Shown: positions 25,316-34,502 of the stretch, in pieces
Layout: each line of letters starts with the position of its first letter
How positions within the stretch are numbered: the stretch's first letter is position 1
Assembly: GCF_036013645.1 (NCBI RefSeq)
Contig: NZ_CP107869.1
Span: 2,108,001 to 2,172,000, forward strand
Origin: Streptomyces sp. NBC_00490
Lineage (GTDB): Bacteria; Actinomycetota; Actinomycetes; Streptomycetales; Streptomycetaceae
Direction: 5' to 3'
Length of the DNA stretch: 64,000 bases
Program-made: the position numbers and the translations under genes
Notes under the pieces: generated by a model
The model's database searches: none
Seen by the model: the letters and a program-made list of their open reading frames with translations, nothing else
Told to the model about the DNA's origin: nothing

Positions 25316-26542
25316 TCAGGGGGCGCTGGCGACTGCGGGTACGTGGTGGCTGGTCGCGCCCCGCGGCGGAGCCGCATTCAGATGCAGCCCCGCGCCCCTG
25401 GGGGGCGTCACGGCGAGGGCGTTGTTCAGATCTGTCCAGAGATCCTCTACGTCCTCCAGGCCCACCGACATGCGCAGCAGGCTGTCGCTCACCCCGGCGT
25501 TGCGTCGGTCGCCCTCGTTCACGATGCGGTGGCTGATGGACGCCGGGTGCTGGATCAGGGTGTCCACGCTGCCCAGGCTCACCGCCGGGGTGATCAGGCG
25601 GACGCCCGCGATCACCTCGTGCGGGTCGCCGTGGACCTCGAAGGCGATCATCGCGCCGCCGATGCGCGGGTAGTGGACCCGGGCGACCCGCGGGTCGGCG
25701 GCGAGGCGGCGGGCCAGTTCGGCGGCGTTGGCGGAGGCGGCGCGGACGCGGACCGGCAGGGTGGACAGGCCGCGCAGCAACAGATATCCGGCCAGCGGGT
25801 GCAGCACGCCGCCCGTGGCGAAACGGACCTGCCGCAGCCGTCCGGCGAACTCCTCGTCGCAGGCCACCACCCCCGCCATCACGTCACCGTGCCCGCCGAG
25901 GTACTTGGTGGCGCTGTGCAGCACCAGCCGTGCGCCCTGCTCCACAGGGCGCTGGAGCACGGGCGTGGCGAAGGTGTTGTCCGCGAGCAGCGGGACGGAG
26001 CCACAGGCATGGGCCACCGCCCGCAGGTCCACCTCGGCCAGGGTCGGGTTCGCCGGGGACTCCACCATGACCAGGCCGGTGTCGGGGCGCAGCGCGTCCG
26101 CGATGCCCGCCGGGTCGGTCCAGGTCACCTCGGAGCCGAGGAGTCCGGCGGTGAGCAGGTGGTCGCTGCAGCCGTACAGGGGGCGGACGGCGACGACATG
26201 GCGCAGGCCGAGGGAGGACCGTACGAGAAGCACCGCGCTCAGCGCGGCCATGCCGCTGGCGAACGCCACGGCGGACTCGGTGCCCTCCAGCCGGGCCAGG
26301 GCCGTCTCGAAGCGGGCGACGGTCGGATTGCCCAGCCGGCCGTAGACGGGCGGGCCCTCCGGGTCGGCGCCGGTGGTGGCGAAGGCGTCGATGCGGGCGG
26401 CCTCGCCTCGGCTGTCGTACGAGGGGTAGGTGGTCGACAGGTCGATGGGCGGGGCGTGCAGTCCCTGCCGGGCGAGGTCGTCGCGGCCGGCGTGAACGGC
26501 TTCGGTGGCCAGGGCTCTCATGGGCGCAGGCGTCGTCTCCAT
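25316..26542 (-). CDS. Trans-sulfuration family PLP enzyme (cystathionine gamma-lyase/methionine gamma-lyase type)
   Basis: A 408-residue Cys/Met-metabolism PLP enzyme. The PLP-phosphate region is FASGMAALSAVLL, the cofactor Asp-Asn site is PLLADNTFATPV, the Schiff-base lysine is in HSATKYLGGHGDVMAG (about residue 211), and the C-terminal block is SLGSVDTLIQHPASISHR. It cleaves or forms C-S bonds in cystathionine, methionine or cysteine. I chose the ATG at 26542; the longer frame is antisense to the Lrp gene. A divergent Lrp/AsnC gene 60 bases away is probably its regulator, as in the mdeR-mdeA arrangement. Which sulfur substrate it uses cannot be told. Confidence 0.9.
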   Translation of the reverse strand: METTPAPMRALATEAVHAGRDDLARQGLHAPPIDLSTTYPSYDSRGEAARIDAFATTGADPEGPPVYGRLGNPTVARFETALARLEGTESAVAFASGMAALSAVLLVRSSLGLRHVVAVRPLYGCSDHLLTAGLLGSEVTWTDPAGIADALRPDTGLVMVESPANPTLAEVDLRAVAHACGSVPLLADNTFATPVLQRPVEQGARLVLHSATKYLGGHGDVMAGVVACDEEFAGRLRQVRFATGGVLHPLAGYLLLRGLSTLPVRVRAASANAAELARRLAADPRVARVHYPRIGGAMIAFEVHGDPHEVIAGVRLITPAVSLGSVDTLIQHPASISHRIVNEGDRRNAGVSDSLLRMSVGLEDVEDLWTDLNNALAVTPPRGAGLHLNAAPPRGATSHHVPAVASAP

Positions 26543-26577
26543 GCGGGCAAGAGTGAACACCGACCGGGGTAAGTGAT

Positions 26578-26599
26578 CCGAACGCCGTGTTACGTTCGG
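26578..26599. promoter_or_regulatory. Inverted repeat, likely Lrp operator
   Basis: CCGAAC and GTTCGG, 6-base perfect arms separated by 10 bases, lie in the 60-base divergent gap between the trans-sulfuration enzyme and its Lrp gene, 3 bases before the Lrp ATG. Position and symmetry fit an Lrp-type site controlling both genes. Confidence 0.5.
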
Positions 26600-26602
26600 C
26601 CA

Positions 26603-27094
26603 ATGGCCGAATCTGTCGTACTGGATCCGGTGGACCTTCATCTTCTGCGGCTGCTGCAGAACGACGCCCGGACCACCTATCGCGACCTCGCCGCCCAGGT
26701 GGGGGTCGCGGCGTCGACCTGTCTGGACCGGGTGACCCGGCTGCGGCGCGCGGGCGTGATCCTCGGCCATCAGCTGCGGCTGGATCCGACGAAGCTGGGG
26801 CGCGGCCTCGAAGCACTGCTGTCCGTGCAGGTCAGGCCGCATCGGCGGGAGTTGGTGGGGCCGTTCGTGGAGCGCATCCGGGCGCTTCCGGAGTCGCGGA
26901 CCGTCTTCCATCTGACCGGCCCGGACGACTATCTGGTCCATGTCGCGGTCGCGGACATGACGGACCTGCAGCGGCTGGTCCTGGACGAGTTCACCGCCCA
27001 TCGTGAAGTGGCCCGGGTGGAGACGCGTCTGATCTTCCAGCAGTGGGACTGCGGACCGCTGCTGCCGCCTACGCCCTCGGCTCAATCCGCGTGA
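26603..27094 (+). CDS. Lrp/AsnC family transcriptional regulator
   Basis: A 163-residue regulator with an N-terminal helix-turn-helix (LDPVDLHLLRLLQNDARTTY, then LAAQVGVAASTCLDRVTRL) and a C-terminal ligand-binding RAM domain (about 65-150: FHLTGPDDYLVHVAVADMTD). The ATG at 26603 gives the normal start MAESVVLDPVD; the ATG at 26573 lies upstream of the likely operator. It is divergent from a trans-sulfuration enzyme and probably activates or represses it in response to a sulfur amino acid. Confidence 0.92.
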   Translation: MAESVVLDPVDLHLLRLLQNDARTTYRDLAAQVGVAASTCLDRVTRLRRAGVILGHQLRLDPTKLGRGLEALLSVQVRPHRRELVGPFVERIRALPESRTVFHLTGPDDYLVHVAVADMTDLQRLVLDEFTAHREVARVETRLIFQQWDCGPLLPPTPSAQSA

Positions 27095-27126
27095 CGTGCG
27101 CGGTCCTTCGTATGAGGATGGACCGC

Positions 27127-28815
27127 ATGTCAGAGACCAAGAGCCCGCTGCCCCGTGAGGTCGCCGACGCCTATGTCGACGACCTCATCGCCCTCGATCC
27201 GATCACCGGTACGTACCTCGGCGTGAAGGAGAGTTCGAGCAGGCTGCCCGACACATCACCGGCGGGCCAGGAGGCGCTCGCGCGGTTGCAGCGGGCCACG
27301 CTCGCCAGGCTGGACGAGGCCGAGCGGCAGCCCGGCGCGGACAGTGACAGCGAGCGCCGCTGCGCCCGGCTGCTGCGCGAGCGGCTCACCGCGGAGCTCG
27401 CCGTGCACGAGGCGGACGAGGGGCTGCGCTCGGTCGGCAACATGGCGACGGCTGCGCACTCGGTGCGCGAGGTGTTCACCGTGACGCCGACCGGGACCGA
27501 GGAGGAGTGGGCGGCGATCGCCGAGCGGCTGCGGGCCGTACCGGCCGCGTACGCGGGGTACCGCGAGTCCCTCGAACTCGGTCTGGAACGCAAGCTGTAC
27601 GCGTCCCCGCGCCCCACGGCCACCTTCGTCGAGCAGCTCACCGAGTGGGCGGACACGGGTGCGGGCCGCGGTTGGTTCGAGGACTTCGCGGCGGACGGTC
27701 CCGAGGCCCTGCGCGCCGATCTCGACGAGGCCGCCCGCGCCGCGACCGCCTCCGTGGCCGAGCTGCGGGACTGGATGCGGGACGTGTACGTGCCGGCGAT
27801 CGAGGGCGCGCCGGACACGGTGGGCCGTGAGCGCTACGCCCACTGGTCGCGTTACTTCAACGGCACGGACCTCGACCTGGACGAGGCGTACGCGTACGGC
27901 TGGTCCGAGTACCACCGCCTGCTCGCCGAGATGAAGAAGGAGGCCGAGAAGATCCTCCCCGGCGCCGAGACGCCGTGGGTGGCGCTCGCGCACCTCGACG
28001 AACACGGCAAGCACATCGAGGGCGTCGACGAGGTCCGGGACTGGCTCCAGGCCCTGATGACCCAGGCGATCGAGTCGCTGGACGGCACGCACTTCGAACT
28101 GGCCGAGCGGGTACGGAAGGTGGAGTCCTGCATCGCGCCGCCCGGCGGTGCGGCGGCCCCGTACTACACGCCTCCGTCGGAGGACTTCTCCCGCCCGGGC
28201 CGCACCTGGCTGCCGACGATGGGGCAGACCCGCTTCCCGGCGTACGACCTGGTCTCCACCTGGTACCACGAGGGTGTCCCGGGTCATCACCTCCAGCTCG
28301 CGCAGTGGGCGCACGTCGCCGACAGCCTCTCCCGTTACCAGGCCACGGTCGGCATCGTCAGTGCCAACGCCGAGGGCTGGGCGCTGTACGCGGAGCGGCT
28401 GATGGACGAGCTCGGGTTCCTCACGGACGCGGAGCAGCGGCTCGGCTATCTCGACGCGCAGATGATGCGGGCCGCGCGGGTCATCGTGGACATCGGCATG
28501 CATCTGGAGCTGGAGATCCCGGCCGACTCGCCGTTCCACCCGGGCGAGCGGTGGACGCCGGATCTGGCGCAGGAGTTCTTCGGGTCGCACAGCAGCCGTC
28601 CGGCGGACTTCGTGGAGAGCGAGCTGACCCGCTATCTGACGATCCCGGGCCAGGCGATCGGCTACAAGCTGGGCGAGCGGGCCTGGCTGCTGGGCCGGGA
28701 GAACGCGCGGCGCCGCCACGGCGACGCCTTCGACCTCAAGGCGTGGCACATGGCGGCGCTCTCGCAGGGCTCCCTCGGTCTCGACGACCTGGTGGACGAG
28801 CTCTCCGCGCTCTGA
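27127..28815 (+). CDS. DUF885 family protein, predicted zinc carboxypeptidase-like
   Basis: A 562-residue cytoplasmic protein. The metal site typical of DUF885 is WYHEGVPGHHLQ near residue 380 (H-E-x-x-P-G-H-H), followed by GWALYAERLMDELGF, which holds the next expected acidic ligand. These resemble thermolysin-like zinc peptidases, but substrates are mostly unknown. The ATG at 27127 has GAGGA 8 bases upstream; the ATGs at 27112 and 27118 are alternatives. There is no signal peptide. It stands as a single gene after lrp. Confidence 0.88.
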   Translation: MSETKSPLPREVADAYVDDLIALDPITGTYLGVKESSSRLPDTSPAGQEALARLQRATLARLDEAERQPGADSDSERRCARLLRERLTAELAVHEADEGLRSVGNMATAAHSVREVFTVTPTGTEEEWAAIAERLRAVPAAYAGYRESLELGLERKLYASPRPTATFVEQLTEWADTGAGRGWFEDFAADGPEALRADLDEAARAATASVAELRDWMRDVYVPAIEGAPDTVGRERYAHWSRYFNGTDLDLDEAYAYGWSEYHRLLAEMKKEAEKILPGAETPWVALAHLDEHGKHIEGVDEVRDWLQALMTQAIESLDGTHFELAERVRKVESCIAPPGGAAAPYYTPPSEDFSRPGRTWLPTMGQTRFPAYDLVSTWYHEGVPGHHLQLAQWAHVADSLSRYQATVGIVSANAEGWALYAERLMDELGFLTDAEQRLGYLDAQMMRAARVIVDIGMHLELEIPADSPFHPGERWTPDLAQEFFGSHSSRPADFVESELTRYLTIPGQAIGYKLGERAWLLGRENARRRHGDAFDLKAWHMAALSQGSLGLDDLVDELSAL

Positions 28816-28839
28816 GTCAGCCCTGGAGCGCGCTCGGAG

Positions 28840-29673
28840 TCAGCGCCGGAATCCGCCCTCCGAGTCGATCACCTGGCCGGTGACCCAGCCCGCCTCGTCC
28901 GTCGCCAGCCAGGCGATGAGGCGGGCGGGGTCGTCCGGCATGCCCCAGCGGCCGGCGGGGAAGCGGGCCGCGACGGCCTCGTACGCCTCGCCGGTGAGGT
29001 AATCCGTGTCCACGGGGCCGGGGTTGACGGTGTTCACCGTGATCGCCTGCTCGGCGAGCGCGGTCGAGAGCGAGCGGGTGACGGAGGCCAGGGCGCCCTT
29101 CTGGAGGGCGTAGGCGATCTCGCCCGGCATGCCGCCGCCGATGTCCTGGCCGGAGGTCATCATCACGATCCGGCCGCCCGGGGTGTCCGAGTGGCGGCGG
29201 GCGTAGGCCTGCACGAGCAGCAGGACCGAGCGGGTGTCGACCGCCCAGTGCGCGTCGAGCATGGTCGCGTCGATCTCGTCGAGGGTGCCGTCACTGCCGC
29301 TGAGGGCGTGGTTGGCGACCAGGATGTCGAGGCGGCCGCCGAGCGCGGAGACGGCGGTGTCGATCAGTTGGGCGGGGGCGGCCGGGTCGGACAGGTCACC
29401 GGGGCCTGCCGCTGTCCGGGCCTGCGGATCGCCTTGTGCCGCGCGCACGGAGGCGAGCACGTCCTCGGGTCGGTCGGCGCCCCACGGCTGGGAGGCGTCG
29501 TGCGGCACATGGTGGTGCAGATAGACGCTCGCCCCGTACGCGGCCAGCCGGCGGGCCACCGCGTGCCCGATGCCGCCGCGTCTGCTGGCGCCGGTGACCA
29601 GGGCGGTGCGACCGCGCAGGGGCAGCGGGTCACGGCGGAGCGATTCCGGTGCGGGGTGCGGGAGTCGGGGCAT
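28840..29673 (-). CDS. SDR family oxidoreductase
   Basis: A 277-residue short-chain dehydrogenase. The NAD(P) loop reads VTGASRRGGIGHAVARRL (residues 25-42), the structural Asn is in VANHALS, and the catalytic Ser, Tyr and Lys are in MTSGQDIG and IAYALQKGALAS (Tyr-x-x-x-Lys). The C-terminal GWVTGQVIDSEGGFRR is standard. It oxidises or reduces an unknown alcohol or carbonyl in the cytoplasm. It ends 24 bases from the convergent DUF885 gene. The arginine in the nucleotide loop suggests NADPH, as inference. Confidence 0.92.
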   Translation of the reverse strand: MPRLPHPAPESLRRDPLPLRGRTALVTGASRRGGIGHAVARRLAAYGASVYLHHHVPHDASQPWGADRPEDVLASVRAAQGDPQARTAAGPGDLSDPAAPAQLIDTAVSALGGRLDILVANHALSGSDGTLDEIDATMLDAHWAVDTRSVLLLVQAYARRHSDTPGGRIVMMTSGQDIGGGMPGEIAYALQKGALASVTRSLSTALAEQAITVNTVNPGPVDTDYLTGEAYEAVAARFPAGRWGMPDDPARLIAWLATDEAGWVTGQVIDSEGGFRR

Positions 29674-29714
29674 GGACGACCATGATGGTCAGGGCGCTTG
29701 TGTGGCGCACGTGA

Positions 29715-30233
29715 TTATTCGTGCGCCAGCGGCCTCAGTTGTACGAGTCCCAGCCACGTCTCCGGACCGGGCCGGACATGCGCCGCACGTACCGCGTAAC
29801 GGCCGGGGTCCAGCGCGATCCACACATGATCGGTGCGCAGCGAGTCGCTCCCGGGCCACGCGGCGTCGAACAGCAGCACCGGTCCCGGCACGTTCCAGGC
29901 GACCTCGGGTCCCCACACCGCGATGTCGAGCGCCGCCGGCACCTCGGCCAGCAGCCGCTCCTCGGACTCCCCCGCGGACCACCGTACGAAGATGCCGTGG
30001 TCCGGCAGATACGTGGTGGAGGCGGGCTCGTCGCCGAGCACGAGCGCGGCGCTGTCCCCGACGGGCAGCAGCCCGACGTATCCGTCCACCTCGCAGGCCC
30101 GGTCGTAGTCCGAGGCCAGTTCGTCGCCGTCGGCGCCCGCCCAGAACGGAAGCACCGTCTCCGGCACCGCTATCAGCGGCCCGCCGCCCGACTCGACCCA
30201 CTCCGCCGCGCCCGGCTCCGCGTATCGCACCAT
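29715..30233 (-). CDS. Imm21-like immunity protein, orphan
   Basis: A 172-residue cytoplasmic protein whose pattern matches immunity protein 21: WVESGGGPLIAVPETVLPFW at the start, SDYDRACEVDGYVGLLPVGD, then LGDEPASTTYLPDHGIFVRW and PGPVLLFDAAWPGSD. Such proteins neutralise polymorphic toxins. No toxin gene is nearby, so it is either an orphan immunity gene or has been recruited for another use. Start is the ATG at 30233 (MVRYAEPG); the frame upstream is not family-like. The 165 bases downstream toward the rhodanese gene hold nothing recognised. Confidence 0.72.
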   Translation of the reverse strand: MVRYAEPGAAEWVESGGGPLIAVPETVLPFWAGADGDELASDYDRACEVDGYVGLLPVGDSAALVLGDEPASTTYLPDHGIFVRWSAGESEERLLAEVPAALDIAVWGPEVAWNVPGPVLLFDAAWPGSDSLRTDHVWIALDPGRYAVRAAHVRPGPETWLGLVQLRPLAHE

Positions 30234-30398
30234 GACGCGGAATCTACCGCGTGCATGACAGCTCGTGTCGGGGGATGCCAAAAAAGCGGAACATCGGATT
30301 CAGCTACCGCGCCCGTTCGCGGAGCGTCCGGTTCAGCAGCACGGACCCACGGCGTAACGCCAGGCGCACCAGCATGACCCTGCGGCGCAGCGCCAGGC

Positions 30399-30881
30399 TC
30401 AGCACCCGCAGTTCTCCGCGCCCACCGGCGCCGTCAGCGGGTCGGCGTCCCGGCGCTCCGCGCCCTCCCAGGTCTCGAACGCGAAACCCTCGCGCGCCCA
30501 GTACTCGAAGCCGCCGAGCATCTCCTTGACCTGGTAGCCGAGTTCGGCGAGGGCGAGGGCCGAGCGCGTGGCGCCGTTGCAGCCCGGGCCCCAGCAGTAC
30601 GTCACGACCGGCACGTTCTTGTCGAGGAGCTGCTCGGCCTGCTCCGGGACGAGCGCGGTCGGCAAGTGGACGGCGCCCGGGATGTGGCCCTGGTCCCAGG
30701 CCTCGGTCGAACGGGAGTCGAGGACGACGAAACCGGGGTCGCCGTCGGCGGCGAGGGCGGCGGCGACGTCGGACACGTCGGCATGGAAGACGAGGCTCGC
30801 ACGGAAGTAGGCGGCGGCCTCGGCCGGAGCCGCGGGGGCGACCCGCAGGACGGGGTTGACGACGGCGGCGCTGGTGCTCAT
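30399..30881 (-). CDS. Rhodanese-like domain protein
   Basis: A 160-residue single rhodanese domain. The substrate strand FVVLDSRSTEAWDQGHIPGA is followed by an active-site loop with Cys in VTYCWGPGCNGATRSA, then the closing EMLGGFEYWAREGF. It would carry sulfane sulfur on the loop Cys. The C-terminal VGAENCGC tail adds two further cysteines, unusual and possibly redox-active or metal-binding. Start ATG at 30881 has AGGGAAAGG upstream. A divergent Lrp regulator 145 bases away probably controls it; this pairing is frequent. Confidence 0.9.
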   Translation of the reverse strand: MSTSAAVVNPVLRVAPAAPAEAAAYFRASLVFHADVSDVAAALAADGDPGFVVLDSRSTEAWDQGHIPGAVHLPTALVPEQAEQLLDKNVPVVTYCWGPGCNGATRSALALAELGYQVKEMLGGFEYWAREGFAFETWEGAERRDADPLTAPVGAENCGC

Positions 30882-30953
30882 GCTCTGGCCTTTCCCTGAC
30901 GGTTCTCGTGGCGTGTGTCCACGACTCTCCACGACCAGAAATTTACGGCCGGT

Positions 30954-30963
30954 GATCATGATC
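30954..30963. promoter_or_regulatory. GATCATGATC palindrome between rhodanese and Lrp genes
   Basis: A perfect 10-base palindrome in the 145-base divergent region, 63 bases before the Lrp ATG. It could be the Lrp operator; the short length makes chance possible. Confidence 0.35.
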
Positions 30964-31026
30964 CAGAAGTGTCGATCCCCGGCCTTCGGCTTGATCAGCC
31001 GGTGATTCCCCTGCTATCTCTCGGGC

Positions 31027-31473
31027 ATGACCGCGTTTTCCCCGGACGCCACCGACTGGCGCATTCTCGAGGTCCTCCAGCGGGAGGGCCGGGCCAGCTT
31101 CGCCGAACTCGCCCGTGCCGTCTCCATGTCCCCGAGCGCGGTGACCGAGCGGGTGCGCCGGCTGGAGGAGGCGGGGGTGATCCAGGGGTACTCCGCGGTG
31201 GTCGACCCGGACCGGCTGGGGCTGCCCATCCTGGCGTTCGTGCGGCTGCGGTACCCGAACGGCAACTACAAGCCGTTCCACGACCTCGTCGAGGTGACGC
31301 CGGAGATCCTGGAGGCGCACCACGTCACGGGCGACGACTGCTTCGTCATCAAGGTCGCCGCCCGTTCGATGCGGCACCTGGAGGAGGTCTCGGGCAAGAT
31401 CGGCTCGCTGGGCTCGGTCACCACGAGCGTCGTCTACTCCTCGCCGCTCCCCCGCCGCCCGCTCGGCCGCTGA
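31027..31473 (+). CDS. Lrp/AsnC family transcriptional regulator
   Basis: A 148-residue regulator. The helix-turn-helix is near residues 10-50 (WRILEVLQREGRASFAELAR and SPSAVTERVRRLEEAG), and the RAM domain follows (VIQGYSAVVDPDRLGLPILA, then HHVTGDDCFVIKVAARSM). It is divergent from the rhodanese gene, its likely target, perhaps sensing cysteine or another amino acid. Its stop is 1 base from the end of the convergent sbcC gene. Confidence 0.92.
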   Translation: MTAFSPDATDWRILEVLQREGRASFAELARAVSMSPSAVTERVRRLEEAGVIQGYSAVVDPDRLGLPILAFVRLRYPNGNYKPFHDLVEVTPEILEAHHVTGDDCFVIKVAARSMRHLEEVSGKIGSLGSVTTSVVYSSPLPRRPLGR

Positions 31474-31474
31474 C

Positions 31475-34468
31475 TCACTGCGCGCCGCGCTGCCGCAGCG
31501 CCGACCCGGCCCGCCCCTTCACGACCTCCAGCTGTGCGTGGATGCGGCGCCGCAGATCCGCGACATGGCTCACGATGCCGACGCTGCGGTCGCGTTCGCG
31601 CAGGGAGTCGAGGACGTCGAGGACCTCGTCGAGGGTCTGGTCGTCGAGGCTGCCGAACCCCTCGTCGATGAAGAGGGTGTCCAGGCGCACCCCGCCCGCC
31701 TCGTCGGTGACGACGTCCGCGAGCCCGAGGGCGAGGGCGAGCGAGGCGAAGAACGTCTCGCCGCCGGAGAGCGTGGCGGTGTCCCGCTCACGGCCGGTCC
31801 AGGCGTCGACGACATGCAGCCCGAGCCCGCTGCGGCCGCGCCCGGCCCGGTCGTCGGAGTGGACGAGGGTGTAGCGACCGGAGGACATCCGCAGCAGCCG
31901 CACGGTCGCGGCGGCGGCGACCTGCTCCAGGCGGGCCGCCAGGACGTACGACTCCAGCCGCATCTTGCGCTCGTTGTCCGCCGAGGTGCCCGCGGCGAGG
32001 GAGGCGAGGCGGGCGACGCGGTCGTACTCCTCGCGCAGCGGGGCGAGCCGTCGGACGGAGCCGGCCGCGCGTGTGGAGAGCCGGTCCAGGTCGGCGCAGC
32101 GCCGGGCCGCGGCGTCGCGCGCGGAGGCGGCGTCGCGCACCCGCTGGGCCGCGAGGGCGGCTCCCCGCTCTGCCGACGCGAGGTCGGCGGGCGGTTGCCG
32201 GGCGGCATCCGCGGTCTCGGGTTCGGCGAGGACGGCCCGCACGGCGGCCTCCTCGGACTGCCAGGCGTCGAGCCGCCGTTGAAGTTCGCGGTGGGCATCG
32301 TCGTCGAGAAGGGCTTCCGCCGCCGCTTGCGGTGTGTCGAAGCCGGCCCGGAAGGCGGCGTCGGCGAGCCGGGCGTCGGCGTCCTTGAGCCGCTGTGCGG
32401 TGTCCTCGGCGGCGCGGGCGGCGTCGGCGGCGTCGGTGAGCAGGGCGGTCTGCCGCTCCAGCTGCGCGGCCCGCGCGGCCACACTGTCGGCGGGGCCGCG
32501 CGCCTGGGTCAACTCCGCTTCCAGCAGGGCCCGTTCCTGGTCCAGCCGCTCCCGGTGCCCCACTCGCGAGGCCGCCCGGACCTCGGCCTGCTGCCGTGCG
32601 GTGGTCCGCTGCTCGTGCTCGGCCTCGGCACGGCGCAGCTCCTCGCGCGCGGGGTGCAGGTCCGAGGCGTCCCGGTGAGCCTGGGCGTACAGCCGCTCCA
32701 ACTCCTCGAACGTCGAGGCGAGTTGTTCGGTGGGCGTGTCTCCCGCCTCCGCCGTGGCGGCGGCCAGCGCCTCGCGTACGGTGCCCAGGCGCCGTTCCTG
32801 CTCGACGAGCCGTTCGTCCGCCTGCTGGTAGGCGGCCAGCGCGCGCTCCTCGGCCTCCCGGTCGACGTGCCCGGCGTCCTTGCGGGCCGGGGCCGGGTGG
32901 TCGGCCGAACCGCAGACGGCACAGGGCTCACCGTCCGCGAGCTGCGCGGCGAGCTCGGCGGCGATGCCGTTCAGGCGCTGTTCCTTGACGTCGAGCCAGT
33001 GCGCCTTGGCCGCCAGTGCCTCCTCCTGGGCGAGGCGGACGCGATCGGCGATGGTGTCCGTGTCGCCGGCCAACTGGTCCCGCATCCGTGCGGCGTTGAG
33101 CCGCTTCTGCGCGGGCTCGCGCTGCGCACCGAGCTGCTCGGCCCGCGTCGCGGCCTCCTGCGCGGAGTCGATCCGGGACTGGAGCCCGGCGCGGATCGTC
33201 TCCCACCCGGCGAGCCACGTCTCCGCCTCCTGGAGAACGTCCTCGTCCGCACGCTCCTGACGGTCCAGCCCCGCCCGCTCGGCGACGAGTTCCGTCAGCC
33301 GCTGCTCGCCGCGCCGCGCCGACTCCAGACCGCCCAGCTCCTCCGCGGCCCGGCGGGCGGCGGCCGCGAGCCCGGCCGCGCCGGCGCCCGCGAAGGTCTC
33401 CGGCAGCAGGGCACGCGCGCGTGCCTGTGCGACGTCCGCTCCGGCGTGCTCGGCGTCGGCGGCCTCCCGCAGCTCCAGCGCGGGCGCCACGGCCTCCGCC
33501 TTGCGGGCCCGCTCCATACGGGCCTGCGCCTGCCGGTAGCCGTCGGAGCGCTCCGCCATCAGGGCGGCCCGGTCCCGCGCCTGGGCGAACCGCTGTTGCA
33601 GCCGCGCCAGTTCACGTACGTCCGCCAGTGTGCGTTCGGCGGCGGCCTGGGCGGACTCGGCGGCCGCGAGGCGGCTGTGGGCGATGGTCAGCTGTTCACG
33701 GGCGGTGCTGCGGGCGATCGCGGCGGCGCTCATGACGGCGTCGGCGAGGCCCGGTTCGCCCGGTGCCGCGTCGGGGAGGCGCATGGCGTCACCGGCCGCC
33801 TGCTGCATGCGGTGGGCGTCGGCGAGGAGTTCGGTGTCGCCGTCGCGCACCTGGGTCTCGGTGGCGCGGCGGCGTTCGGCGAGGCGCTTCTCGACCTCGG
33901 CGAAGCGGTGGGTGTCGAAGAGCCGACCCAGCAGCCGGCCGCGCGCCTCGGCGTCGGCGCGCAGGAAGCGGGCGAAGTCGCCCTGGGGCAACAGCACGAC
34001 CTGGCAGAACTGCTCGCGGCTCATGCCGAGCAGCTGGGTGATCTCCTCGCCGATCTCCTGGTGGGAGCGGCTGAGGTCCTTCCAGGTGCGGGCCTGGGCG
34101 TCGTACTCGCGCAGCCAGCTCTGGGCCTTGTCCAGGGTGCTGCCCGAACCGCGCTTCTTGGGGCGCTCCCACGGCGGCTGCCGGGTGATCTCCAACCTGC
34201 GTCCGGCGACGGTCAGTTCGAGGCGGACCTCGGTGCGGGTGGTGGCGGCGGCATGGTCGCTGCGCAGGGTCATGCCCTGGCCGGACTGGCGGGCGCCCGG
34301 GACGGAGCCGTAGAGCGCGTAGCAGACGGCGTCGAGGACGGAGGTCTTGCCCGCGCCGGTCGGTCCGTGCAGCAGGAAGAGACCGGCCGTCGACAGGGCG
34401 TCGAAGTCCACGGTCTGGGAGCCGCCGAAGGGCCCGAACGCGGTGATGTCCAGACAGTGCAGCCTCAC
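31475..34468 (-). CDS. sbcC: Exonuclease SbcC, SMC-type ATPase subunit
   Basis: A 997-residue SMC/Rad50-like ATPase. Walker A LLHGPTGAGKTSVLDAVCYA is near residue 30, long coiled-coil arms flank a zinc hook DGEPCAVCGSADHP near 513, and the C-terminus has the ABC signature ATLSGGETFFASLALALGLA and Walker B LDTLFIDEGFGSLD. With SbcD it opens DNA hairpins and trims blocked ends. I chose the GTG at 34468 because GGGAGG lies 7 bases upstream and the protein then begins VRLHCLDITAFGPFGG. It lies 34 bases after sbcD. Confidence 0.95.
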   Translation of the reverse strand: MRLHCLDITAFGPFGGSQTVDFDALSTAGLFLLHGPTGAGKTSVLDAVCYALYGSVPGARQSGQGMTLRSDHAAATTRTEVRLELTVAGRRLEITRQPPWERPKKRGSGSTLDKAQSWLREYDAQARTWKDLSRSHQEIGEEITQLLGMSREQFCQVVLLPQGDFARFLRADAEARGRLLGRLFDTHRFAEVEKRLAERRRATETQVRDGDTELLADAHRMQQAAGDAMRLPDAAPGEPGLADAVMSAAAIARSTAREQLTIAHSRLAAAESAQAAAERTLADVRELARLQQRFAQARDRAALMAERSDGYRQAQARMERARKAEAVAPALELREAADAEHAGADVAQARARALLPETFAGAGAAGLAAAARRAAEELGGLESARRGEQRLTELVAERAGLDRQERADEDVLQEAETWLAGWETIRAGLQSRIDSAQEAATRAEQLGAQREPAQKRLNAARMRDQLAGDTDTIADRVRLAQEEALAAKAHWLDVKEQRLNGIAAELAAQLADGEPCAVCGSADHPAPARKDAGHVDREAEERALAAYQQADERLVEQERRLGTVREALAAATAEAGDTPTEQLASTFEELERLYAQAHRDASDLHPAREELRRAEAEHEQRTTARQQAEVRAASRVGHRERLDQERALLEAELTQARGPADSVAARAAQLERQTALLTDAADAARAAEDTAQRLKDADARLADAAFRAGFDTPQAAAEALLDDDAHRELQRRLDAWQSEEAAVRAVLAEPETADAARQPPADLASAERGAALAAQRVRDAASARDAAARRCADLDRLSTRAAGSVRRLAPLREEYDRVARLASLAAGTSADNERKMRLESYVLAARLEQVAAAATVRLLRMSSGRYTLVHSDDRAGRGRSGLGLHVVDAWTGRERDTATLSGGETFFASLALALGLADVVTDEAGGVRLDTLFIDEGFGSLDDQTLDEVLDVLDSLRERDRSVGIVSHVADLRRRIHAQLEVVKGRAGSALRQRGAQ

Positions 34469-34502
34469 CGGGCACCCTCCCCTGTGTGCGTCGCGCGCGG
34501 TG

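Noticed and set aside
29715..30881. Imm21-like and rhodanese genes considered as a toxin-immunity pair
   Set aside because: The rhodanese is a normal sulfur-transfer domain with its own divergent Lrp regulator; no toxin features.
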